NCBI GenBank assembly: GCA_019155185.1
Contig: CM032797.1
Location: forward strand, 8,976,881-9,040,880
DNA: 64,000 nt
Direction: 5' to 3'
Origin: Beaufortia kweichowensis
Lineage: Eukaryota; Chordata; Actinopteri; Cypriniformes; Gastromyzontidae
Shown: in pieces, positions 49,944 to 60,100 of the stretch
Layout: each line of letters opens with the position of its first letter
How positions within the stretch are numbered: position 1 is the stretch's first letter
Position numbers and translations under genes: made by a program
Notes under the pieces: model-generated
The model's input: only the letters and a program-made list of their open reading frames with translations
The model's database searches: none
What the model was told of the DNA's origin: nothing

Positions 49944-52466
49944 ATGGCATTTGTTTTTTCTCAGGGCGGATTGCGCTGTTCAGTGTGTCTGAAACTACCA
50001 AAGGATCCAGTAACCTTTCCCTGTGGACACAGTTGCTGTTTTAACTGTATTACACACTGCTGGAATAATCAGACGCAAGCCTACAGCTGCTCGCAGTGCC
50101 AACATACTCCAAGACCTGCTTTTGGTAACAATGTGATGTTTGCTGAAGTTATGGAGAAACTGGAAATGTTTAATCTTCAAACTGCTCACCGGAACACTGG
50201 AGCTGAAGATGTGGAGTGTGACGTCTGTACTTGGAGCAAAAACAAAGCTGTCAAGTCCTGCCTGGAGTGTCTGAAGTCTTACTGTCAGAATCACCTTGAA
50301 GAACATAACATTTCTTACATATTTAACCAGCATAACCTGATGGAACCCACCAGACGACTCAAAGAGGTGATCTGCCCAAAACACAGAAAACATCTGGAAA
50401 TCTACTGCCGTACTGACCAGCAATGCATTTGTCATCAGTGTACAGTGGAAGAACATATGAATCATGAATATGTAACAGTTAAAGCAGAGAGGACTGAGAA
50501 ACAGGTATGAATTGAAATCAGGCACTGATGTGGTAGTACTAAAAGCTAACAGTGATGAGAGAACAGATATACAGAGTTGTTATGAATTCACTGTATGCTA
50601 CAACTTTTACAATTTTGACAGATGCATTACAGAGAAAAGTTCACCAGAGGATTCAGGAGAGAAAGAAGGAGCTTCAGGAGGTGAGAGAGGCTGTGGAGTC
50701 TTATAAGGTGAGTTTGACATTTAGTTAGGACTCTCCTCCAGTGATGGAGAACTTTTTTGTGGATCACAGACTGTGTGATGTATCAGTAAGATCTGATTGT
50801 AATGTGTGTTTTAACAGCGTTCTGCACAGACAGCATTGGAGGACAGTGAGAGGATCTTTACTGATCTGATCCGCTCCATTCAGACATGTCATTTAAATGT
50901 GGCACAGCTGATCAGAGATCAGGCGACAACTGCACTGAGTCAAGCTGAAAGTTTCTGGAACCAACTGCAGCAGGAGATTGTTGACCTGAAGATGAGAGAT
51001 GCTGAACTGGAGCAACTTTCACACATAGACGATCACATTCATTTCCTGCAGGTAACACAACTTTGATAAAACTGTACAGTGATCATCATTACACTATAAA
51101 CATACTTGAACCGGATTTAACCTAATAGTCAACCATAAATAAGTGTCAAAATCACAGTACTTAAAAATAATCTAAAATGACAGAAATGTGTAGATAAAGA
51201 AATAAAGCCATATAGAATAAAGTCAAGAAAAACAAATGTTGTTAAAGTGGTACAGCAGATCAAAGTCAGTTTGTAGTGCAGACTAGTTCAGAAAGTATTG
51301 ACATAATAAAAGTCTTTGTATCTTCTGTAGAGTTTTCAGTCTCTCGCTGTAGCTCCTGAATCTACAGTCTCACACAACATTTCTGTCAGTTCTCTCTTCT
51401 CTTTTGATGATGTGAGAAAATCTGTCTCTCAACTGAAAGACACACTGGAGAATTTCTGCAAAGAAGATATAGAAGACATATCTAAAAGAGGTAAAGTAGC
51501 AGATATTTATCTTTTCTCTCAAATGAGCTCGTGTACATATTAGAGTTACTTATATGGGAGACTGTGGGACTTACTAATTATGTATTTTTTATGACAAATA
51601 TTGAACTTTATTTAATTCTAATGAACTAATTAAACATTTATGTTCATAGTTACATACATCACAATTATTCGGCCTAATGAACCGAAGACCAGGAAGGAGT
51701 TCTTACAATGTAAGACATTTTGACACACTTTGATTGTTTTTGTACTGAGCTACTCGTCCCCCAACCCTACCCATAAACCTATGCTCTACAGTAAATATTT
51801 AGCATTTTTGATATTAAACTACAGCAATTTATGTTTTATCTCTTAACAGATGCCAGTGAGTTCACACTAGATTCAAACACAGTGAATCGTTACATCTGTC
51901 TGTCTGATGGGAACAGAACAGCTACTGACACTGATATAGACCAGAATTATCCTTATCATCCAGAGAGGTTTGATTACTGTGCTCAGGTGTTGTGTAAAGA
52001 GAGTGTGTGTGGACGCTGTTACTGGGAGGTTGAGTGGACTGGGAGTGCTGGTGTTTATATATCAGTGGCATATAGAACCATCAGCAGGAAGAGAAATGAA
52101 GACGAATGTTTATTTGGACAAAATGATCAATCCTGGGGTGTGTATTGCTGCCCCTCCAGTCACTACACCCCATCATCAATCCATCCGGCCAGTGTGAATG
52201 CTGGAGCCTATCCTGGACTACCTCAAGCTATAGGTAGGCAAATAACATGGACCGGAGGCCAGACTATGACTGGACTCCCTGTGTCCTCCAGCTGCTCCAG
52301 AATAGGAGTGTATGTGGATCACAGTGCAGGAACTCTGTCTTTCTACAGCGTCTCTGACACAATGACCCTCATCCACAGAATCCAGATCACATTTACTCAA
52401 CCTCTCTATCCTGGGTTTTATGTTTGTAAAGGATCCACGGTGAAAATGTGTGATTTTACTAAATAG
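49944..52466 (+). CDS. TRIM C: diverged finTRIM/TRIM16-like E3 ligase, six exons
   Basis: Exons: 49944-50504, 50633-50707, 50818-51051, 51331-51490, 51650-51709, 51850-52466, giving 568 aa if exon 2 starts at 50633. The RING ligands are kept (CSVCLKLPKDP, CGHSCCFNC, CSQC), as are the B-boxes (VECDVCTWSK, ICPKHRKHLEIYC). Exon 2 is 75 rather than 96 bases: a deletion after the ancestral acceptor (cag ending 50621) shifts that frame, while a later ttacag restores it. The B30.2 exon carries about 27 extra residues between CCPS and PVSSSCSRIG, within a surface-loop position. TRIM C differs from A, B and D throughout, so it is an older copy. If exon 2 uses the ancestral acceptor, the gene would be broken. 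Confidence 0.78.
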
Positions 52467-52907
52467 ATTATACATGAATTTACCACTTTTATATGCAGGG
52501 TTATAATTAGAAGTTATTTTACACAAGAAACACAAGCATTGTAAATTAGTAACGTATGATTTATTGACTGTTTTTATTTTATTTAATTTTCCCAGGTTTG
52601 TTTATTGGTTTCAAGCTCAAATGACTGTAACAAGGTTACAGATAAACACACTTGGTATACTTTGATTTTGAATTATAGCTTTGTCAGATATTCCTTGAGG
52701 ATATAAAGTTTGGGGAAGTAATGTGATATTATTTACATTACAACTTCTAAATATTTTAAACTGTATTTAAAAAATCATTTTAGTTATTTTAACGTCATGC
52801 CGAGGTGAAGTTTATCAGTGTCCCCAATAGTACACTAAACTTATATATTCCTGTGCTTTTTTGTGCCAAGTTTCACCTGCATTCCTTTACCTATTCATTT
52901 AATTTTC

Positions 52908-52913
52908 AATAAA
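52908..52913 (+). terminator. TRIM C poly(A) signal (candidate)
   Basis: AATAAA lies about 440 bases after the TRIM C stop, followed by a T/G-rich stretch (ttctttggtttattttgtgtg). Confidence 0.5.
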
Positions 52914-52919
52914 ATCTAT

Positions 52920-53356
52920 TTGGCTCATTCTTTGGTTTATTTTGTGTGCAACTATTTTTACTAACAGTGTTACTCTCGTCCAGATGTATACCTGTTTATA
53001 TGTGATAAAGAGTTATTGTTAAACATTATTAAATTATTATCAAACTATATTTTATCAAATTATTCAATGAAACCTTTAGAAACACGGTTTTAACTGTGCT
53101 CTTTCACTCTTATAAAGAGTTAACAAACGTTCAAGACCAAAGATTAAGAGAGATTTTTTGAACAAAAAATACCTAAACGGTTAACAAAAGTTTGTAAATA
53201 AAAACTCAAGCCACGTCAACACGTTTTTCTCATAGACTGGTTCTAAATTCATGTCAATTTTCACGGTGAGACACAAACTTCTAATAGAAACGATGTTTTG
53301 TGTGAGGCTGACACCTAGTGGACACAGAACCAATCAGGAAAAAAGGGTTCATTTCA
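52920..53356. other. spacer between TRIM C and the TRIM D promoter
   Basis: AT-rich sequence without recognisable genes or elements. Its end merges into the TRIM D regulatory region. Confidence 0.5.
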
Positions 53357-53358
53357 GA

Positions 53359-53370
53359 AAAAACGAAACC
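53359..53370 (+). promoter_or_regulatory. ISRE-like element upstream of TRIM D
   Basis: AAAAACGAAACC within cagaaaaaacgaaacctaag resembles the ISRE of the other units, with the GAAAC half intact and the first half shifted. It lies about 430 bases before the ATG, much further away than in A-C. Confidence 0.4.
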
Positions 53371-53513
53371 TAAGACCTATAACTCTAAAATTGCTAGCCA
53401 AGCAATACTAGTCACAAAACACACAACCAGTTATTAACAGTGTCATACTAGTTATGTTTATTTTATACTCAAGGTACGCTGAAAAAAACACTTTTCCAGG
53501 TTGATCTAGCTAC

Positions 53514-53525
53514 TGCGCATGCGCA
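53514..53525. promoter_or_regulatory. palindromic NRF1 site upstream of TRIM D
   Basis: TGCGCATGCGCA is a perfect palindromic NRF1 consensus 274 bases before the TRIM D start. The surrounding 53505-53620 sequence is the only CpG-bearing promoter-like stretch in the TRIM array. Confidence 0.5.
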
Positions 53526-53798
53526 AAGGACTCCATCGTTCGCGACCCTTTAAACGGTCTTTAATGACTGGCTGTCTTTACTTCTTTAAGGCGGGACTTC
53601 CTTTGCCAGAGTGTCGCAGTTTAGCGTTTTATAACTTTTGTTTTTGTATGTATACCACTATAGCGTTCAGGTAATATCAAAACTGCTTGGATTTAGCATT
53701 GTAACGACTTATGAAGTGCACATTGATCGATTTCGACCTCGTACAAAAGTGTTGTCGAGCTGTTTGTGGATTTCCGTCTCTGTGCACATACAGATAAA

Positions 53799-56310
53799 AT
53801 GTCAAAAGCCAGTATTTCTCAAGATCACTTAAGATGTTCAGTGTGTTTGGATCTACTGAAGGATCCAGTGACCATTCCCTGTGGACACAGTTACTGTATG
53901 AACTGTATTACCGACTGCTGGAATCAGGATGATCAGACGGGAGTCTACAGCTGCCCTCAGTGCAGACAAACCTTCAGTCCAAGACCTGCTTTATACAAGA
54001 ATGTGATGTTTGCTGAAGTGGTGGAGAAACTGAAGAAGACGAAACTGTCAAAACGTAAATCTTCGGATCCTGCGGACTGTTACGCTGGACCTGGAGATGT
54101 GGAGTGTGACATATGTACTGGGAGAAAACACACAGCTGTTAAATCCTGCCTGGTTTGCCATGAATCTTACTGTCAAACTCACTTCACACTTCACGAAGAG
54201 TTTCACTCAGTTAAACGGCACAAGGTAATTGATGCCACTGAACAGCTAAAGATGATGATCTGCTCTCGACATGGCAGACTGTTAGAGGTTTTCTGTCGTA
54301 CTGACCAGCAGTGCATTTGTTTGCTCTGCGTGATGGACGAACATAAACGCCATGATAGTGTATCAGCTGCAGCAGAGAGGACTAAGAAAGAGGTATTGTA
54401 ATTTACTACTAATACACACATATATTTTTTTATTCATCACGGTTATGATAACGTCATGTTAACACGAGCAGGGTAAGCACAAATTCTGTGTGTTAAATAT
54501 ACGTATTTACATGAATCCTTCTATATGATGTGCAGTCCGTGGGCTTGCCTTGTGTGTACTTTAAGATGGGCTCAGTGCAGCACACTATCAGAGATTTCTA
54601 CTTGTCCGCCTCAGTAATAACAATTTCTTCATTTGACAGACACATTTAGAAGAGAGACAGAGAAAAGTTCAGCAGAGAATCCAAGAGAGAGAGAAGGAGC
54701 TTCAGGAGTTGAGAGAGGCTATGGAGACTCATAAGGTGATTTTCATGCAGAACATCTGACAGCTGAAAGAGAAGTTTGACATTCAGTTAGGACTCAAGAC
54801 TGTGTGATGTACCAGTAAGATCTGATTGTAGTGTGTGTTTTAACAGCGATCTGCACAGACAGCAGTGGAGGACAGTGAGAGGATCTTTACTGATCTGATC
54901 CGCTCCATTGAGAGACATCGCTCTGAGGTCACACAGATGATCAGAGATGAAGAACAGGCTGCAGTGAGTCGTGCCGAAAAACGCTTGGAGAGGCTGCAGC
55001 AGGAGATTGTTGATCTGAGGAGAAGAGATGCTGAACTGGAGCAGCTTTCACAAATAGACAATCACATCCATTTCTTGCAGGTTAACTCTAAAATCTGATT
55101 TTGAATATTGTGTATTGGTTAAAACAGAGAGAGACACAATGATTGCAAACACAGCACAGATACTGGTAAAGTATAAAAGTCTGATTGTTTTGTGTTGAAA
55201 GTGTAGAGATAATGAAGGTCTTTGTATCTTCTCTTCTGTAGAGTTTCCAGTCTCTTTCTGCAGCTGGTAAATCTACAGTCTCACACAGCGTTACTGTCAG
55301 TTCTCTCCTCTCATTTGATGATGTGAGAAAGTCTGTCTTACAACTGAAAGACAAACTGGAGAATTTCTTTAAAGACGAGATAGAACAGATATCTGATAGA
55401 GGTAAGGTCCATGTTTGATTACTTTAAGACATATTTACATTTATTTATTGTAAATTAACAGTTACTTATTTTACATTTGCTTACATTTGTATTCAACTAG
55501 TTATGTCTGTTTATTTTCTTAGTTACATACATCACAATTCATTCTGATGAACACATGACCAGGAAGGAGTTCTTGCAATGTAAGACACTTTTGAGTATTT
55601 TAAATATATGAAGTACGCACAGTCCACTGAAGGCACAAGAGTCATAAAAGGAAAATTTACACTGCATATCACATTTTCATATTGTAAAATCAGTTAAAAT
55701 GCAAGCTTGTTAAAAATAGAAAAAACAGACTATTGTGTTTATCAATTATAACTCTTGGTAAACTCAAGAAATTGTTCTCTCTCTATCAGATGCCAGTCAG
55801 TTCACACTGGATGTAAACACGGCTTATAAACACCTCAGTCTGTCTGATGGGAACAGAACGGCAATATACACGGATACAGAGCAGCGTTATCCTGATCATC
55901 CAGACAGATTTGATTACTGGTGGCAGGTGTTGTGTAAAGAGAGTGTGTGTGGATGCTGTTACTGGGAGGTTGAGTGGACTGGGAGTGCTGGTGTCTTAAT
56001 ATCAGTGTCATATAAGAGCATCAACAGGAAGGGAAATGGTTTTGAGAGTGTATTTGGAGGGAATAATCAGTCCTGGAGTTTGTACTGCTGTCCCTCTAGA
56101 TACTTATTCAGACACAAGAGTAAATGTACTAATCTCTCAGTGTTCTCCAGCTGCTCCAGAATAGGAGTGTATGTGGATCACAGTGCAGGAATTCTGTCTT
56201 TCTACAACGTCTCTGACACAATGACCCTCATCCACAGAATCCAGACCACATTCACTCAACCTCTCTATCCTGGGTTTCTTGTTAAAAATGGATCGACAGT
56301 AAAACTGTAG
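53799..56310 (+). CDS. TRIM D: finTRIM/TRIM16-like E3 ubiquitin ligase, six exons
   Basis: Exons: 53799-54392, 54640-54735, 54847-55080, 55242-55401, 55523-55579, 55790-56310, giving 553 aa in phase. The RING finger is nearly identical to TRIM A and B. The B-box half of exon 1 is different (KRKSSDPADCYAGPGDVECD, HEESYCQ-like second box, ICSRHGRLLEVFC). The 234-base coiled-coil exon and the B30.2 domain return to near identity with A (YLFRHKSKCTNLSV matches in both). One cysteine replaces Arg in the B30.2 VCGCCYWEVEW motif. The first ATG of the conserved frame is used; it gives MSKASISQDHLRC. The exon 3 donor is gttaac. Expected role: cytosolic E3 ligase in innate immunity, by family only. Confidence 0.88.
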
Positions 56311-56767
56311 CATCTTGCACAATAGATAATTCAAAATGTTATATTCAAGAATATAGAAATTGGTAGATGCTAAGAACCTTTCTGTTGTTTGGAAACTATC
56401 CCTAAGTCTATCCTGATGCTTGAGACTTTACATTAGTTATGGGTTGTTTTGTTTTTTTTAGCTAATAGCTCACCTTGCCTTTTGAATAATCCCTTAGAAT
56501 CACTGGTGTCATCTGTGTTTTTTCTTTTCTTCTGTATATATATCGTACTTTATGATTGGATACAGCCTGTGTGAGAACATATACAAACAACTTTTTGATG
56601 AAGGTGCCAGCAGGGAGTGATCATGAAAACCTCCAGTAGTGGGCGCTACACACAAGCCTTTGAATAGCATTGAATAGCAATCAATTGCCAGTATTTAATT
56701 ATTAGTTAAAAGACAGATGCTGTTCTTGCTAAACGCGTTGATTTGAAACGCTATTATAATGAGTCTT

Positions 56768-56880
56768 CCCTTATGAAAATTAACCATGGTTGTACTAAAG
56801 TTAAAACAAAAAAAAACACCACGGTAGTGGTTTTGCCAAAGGTAATCAATACAACAAAAAACATGGTTAATTTTCAAGGG
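56768..56880. mobile_element. short inverted-repeat MITE
   Basis: The ends cccttatgaaaattaaccatg and catggttaattttcaaggg (separated into 56768-56788 and 56862-56880) are inverted complements apart from a 2-base indel. The 113-base interior has ccacggtagtgg motifs. It lies inside the probable 3' UTR of TRIM D. Confidence 0.6.
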
Positions 56881-57049
56881 ATGTTATCAGTTTTCCCAAA
56901 GCAGAATATAAGATCTGCACGATTTTTTTTATTTACTGTACAATTAAGAAAGTGACTGATGTTGTATTAAATATAATTGTTTTCAGTTAATAATGTGCAT
57001 GGTACCTGTACATAATATACACGCATACATTGTATATTTTTCCTGCTGA

Positions 57050-57055
57050 AATAAA
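57050..57055 (+). terminator. TRIM D poly(A) signal (candidate)
   Basis: AATAAA lies 740 bases after the TRIM D stop, followed by a GT-rich stretch (gtgttgtactggttttagtgg). No better hexamer was noticed earlier in the 3' flank. Confidence 0.5.
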
Positions 57056-57379
57056 AAGCCAATGAAAACTTCACAGTGTTGTACTGGTTTTAGTGGTCTT
57101 TGTGGGTCTCTATTGGTGGGATGTTCTTTGGCGGACGTGAACCAACAAAACACCGTTGAATCCTGCTTAAATAAGGTACAAAACCCACTGCATAATGAAT
57201 TTTGTAATACTTTCTTGTCATTATGGATTTGTTAATAATGGTATCTATAATAGAAACCATTAGATTTTGTATTATTTTTTCAGCAGTGTGTTGTAAAAAC
57301 ATTGTTCTTAAGAAACAACACGTAATACTGATTGTTTCACGGAGCTGAATGTTTTTTGCAGATACACTGAAAGCAAGCG

Positions 57380-57553
57380 GTACGTGACGTTACGTGACAG
57401 AACATACAGTCACTTTTCCTGACGTCATACGCAGCTTTCATAGGGGCAGCCGGGAGTCAGTGCGCGCGAGCGAGAATGAAGTAAAAACAGCAAGAGAAAG
57501 CTGATGTCTTACGTCTGGACAAAACGATTCGTCTCATAATCACATTTTATTCG
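57380..57553 (+). promoter_or_regulatory. promoter and probable non-coding first exon of an unidentified gene
   Basis: A CpG-bearing island holds cgtgacgttacgtgaca, a perfect CRE and gtgcgcgcgagcgagaatg, and is followed by ttattcg|gtaagt, a textbook donor at 57554. The exon has no good coding frame, so it is probably 5' UTR. The rest of the gene must lie further right, perhaps beyond the window. Strand is inferred from the donor. Confidence 0.55.
57420..57427. promoter_or_regulatory. palindromic CRE
   Basis: A perfect TGACGTCA lies 126 bases before the inferred first-exon donor, with TGACGT-like half-sites about 30-40 bases upstream. Expected binders are CREB/ATF factors. Confidence 0.5.
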
Positions 57554-58978
57554 GTAAGTTATGACACATTTGCTCTATGTTTGCAATGTTTAATAGAAAT
57601 TTTGGTAATGTTAAATCTGCTTGAGCAAACATTTTAACATCTGAGGTTCAAGGTTGAGTCAGAATTGATGCCAAACAGTTTAAGCAATTCAAGCAAATCA
57701 TATTCTGATGGAAGTCGAAATTGCTGTTAAAATGAAAAGGTCGACTTGTATTTCTAAACGCGAGTTAATGTGTAGTTTATTAAAAATCCGCACTGTTTAC
57801 TTGACAGGCAAAGGAATTGTGTGATAACATGTCGCTTTTACCTGTAACAACATGGTACTTGAAATACAACATGGTATTTGGAAAAATGCTTTTATCGATG
57901 TGTAAATGAGGGAAAATTCGTTTAGATTCATGCAAATCGATATAAAGCAAACTTTCCAGTATCTGTTCATTTTAAACTGTTAATTTCCTCAGGTTAGCTT
58001 GCTATTAGCCAGCAAAACAAATTAAAGACATAAATAAATTAAAAATAATTTATAATATTTTTTTTGTCTAAAGAAAATCTCATATTAATGTATTTTGGTT
58101 TTACTGGAGTGGCAAAAACATGTTTTTTTACTCGAATTTTGAGTACTGACTTCAATTTAATGCTCTAAATAACACTTGGCTTTAACTTCTTTTATGTTGC
58201 TGGTAGGGGATTGTTAAGGTTGTGAATTTAATGTTGGCTTATATGAATGCTTATCAATCTGTGATTATCTGTCAGCCTTGGGTTGCATTCCTGCATCTAT
58301 AAACCTGTCTGTCTCCACCGCTTTCCCATCTAAACTGGACATTCATCTGATGTCCTTCAAGGTCCCATGACCTGGAGGTTTAAAGGCAATGTTTTGGTCA
58401 CATTCCTGTGTCCTCGTGGTCTCATTCTTTCCCACCCACTGAACATTTCTGCTCGGTGGCCTTAGAGGTCACAGACACTTCGGAGCCAAAAGTCAAAACC
58501 CAGCTATGACAAAGTTGAACTCCAAAACATACATTTGGTAATGAAACTGAGGGTTTCATGATGGCTGATGGCTGTTGATCTATTAATGCTACCATAAAGT
58601 TTATTTTGGTGTCAAGTGAAGGTGATTAAAAATCACTTTGCACATTTGGTTTAGTTTAACTGCCAGTTGGGAAAACTGAGTAATGCAAAAAAAAATAATT
58701 CTTATAGTTATCGTCACTATATATGACATAAATACTTAAGTGTTACGAGTAAATAGTGAGAGATTTAATCCATTGAAGAAAATTGGTGGTAATGTGCCTT
58801 AAATTAAAGGGATTTGTCTTTTTTTGTATTTCGGCCACATTCACAGAAATGAAATGTATAGAAGGTTAGTTTTTAAATATGGGATTTAACAAAGTCTTGA
58901 AGTCTTTATTTGTTATTTCTTTCATGTAAACCTCTTATTGGTACCAAGTACAAGTAAGTGCAGTTTAAATGTATCTTT
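57554..58978. other. probable intron sequence, no features recognised
   Basis: AT-rich sequence following the inferred donor at 57554. I see no coding exon or defined element. Confidence 0.4.
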
Positions 58979-59295
58979 AGCCCTATTCGCACGGGATTAG
59001 TATTATCTAGGGACCTCTAGTCATTTGTAATAATTGCGGAGGTTGTCTGTGATCTTAATTATGTCTGTATTTTATCTAGGCAAATGACCTACCATATTTC
59101 CGAACACAGGTTCTGTGATAATTAATCCGTGAGGTTGTCTGTGATTTGGCCAGCATTTCTCAGGCTTCTACAGCATTATCCCGAGTAAAATCTCAGGCTT
59201 CGCTTTATGCGAATCACACGAAAATCAGACGTGGGGGGCTAATTTCTAAATCACACAAGGTCCCCAGATAATACTAATCCCGTGCGAATAGGGCT
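58979..59295. mobile_element. 317-bp MITE with 38-bp terminal inverted repeats
   Basis: The left end (58979-59016, starting agccctattcgcacggg) and right end (59258-59295, ending cccgtgcgaatagggct) are inverted complements over 38 bases with one mismatch. The interior has no open frame. Flanks are T-rich and no target duplication is certain, so the superfamily is not assigned. Confidence 0.8.
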
Positions 59296-59354
59296 TTTGA
59301 AAAACATTTCCAAGCAGCTAGTCACCTACAAATCCTAATAAAGTCAAAGTAGAC

Positions 59355-60092
59355 TAGAGCTGCACGATTCTGGCTAAATTGAGAATCACGATTTTTTTGT
59401 TTTAAATAGAGATCACGATTCTCTAACGATTCTGAACAGCACCTATAAGTAAATTTACTAAATATTTATTGTTGCAGTATAATAAAAATGTTTCATTTTA
59501 ATGATTTTTAAATCCGTTTTAATGATTTTTTATTACTCACTAATAAATATTTCACTTGATCAATTACTGGATGAATCAGTATTGAATGATTCATGAAAAA
59601 TACATTTTTAGAGTCGTTGTTCACACCTAGTGGCGAAACAATGTAATCGATAAAAGCGTTATTTAAAGTGCCAATTTACGTTCAAAATGTGATGTGCTCT
59701 GTTTTGATCACGTAGACATTGGTGTTTATATGCGAACTTTTATCCCAGTACTTCTGATCATTTGAATATTTCTAATAAGACCTCAATTAGGACTGTTTAC
59801 ACAGAATGCGTTTTTCAAAGGCACTGCATTATTTATCATAGGTTTTTGTGAACACACATACAGTAAACACACGTGTTTGTCCGTTGCACTCGCATTTTGG
59901 GCGTTAATGCTCCGAACTAACCCTTACACAAAAAGAATAATGAAAAATTAGAGCAGTAAAATGGAAAACAAGTTTTATAGGCTACTGCTTTCTCTGCTTC
60001 GGCAGAATCACCAACGGCAACATTTGTGAATGAGATCGTATGGGTGTTTGAATCGAGATCGCGATCCTGTAACGATTAATCGTGCAGCTCTA
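59355..60092. mobile_element. non-autonomous hAT element with 8-bp target duplication
   Basis: The ends are tagagctgcacgatt and aatcgtgcagctcta, perfect 15-base inverted repeats. They are flanked by the exact 8-base direct repeat aagtagac (59347-59354 and 60093-60100). An 8-base duplication with short inverted ends is the hAT signature. The 738-base interior has no transposase frame, so it must have been moved by another copy's enzyme. Confidence 0.85.
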
Positions 60093-60100
60093 AAGTAGAC

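Noticed and set aside
54840..55061. Ser/Cys-rich minus-strand frame opposite TRIM exon 3, also at 43905-44126
   Set aside because: It is the antisense shadow of the highly conserved 234-base coiled-coil exon and recurs only because the exon does.
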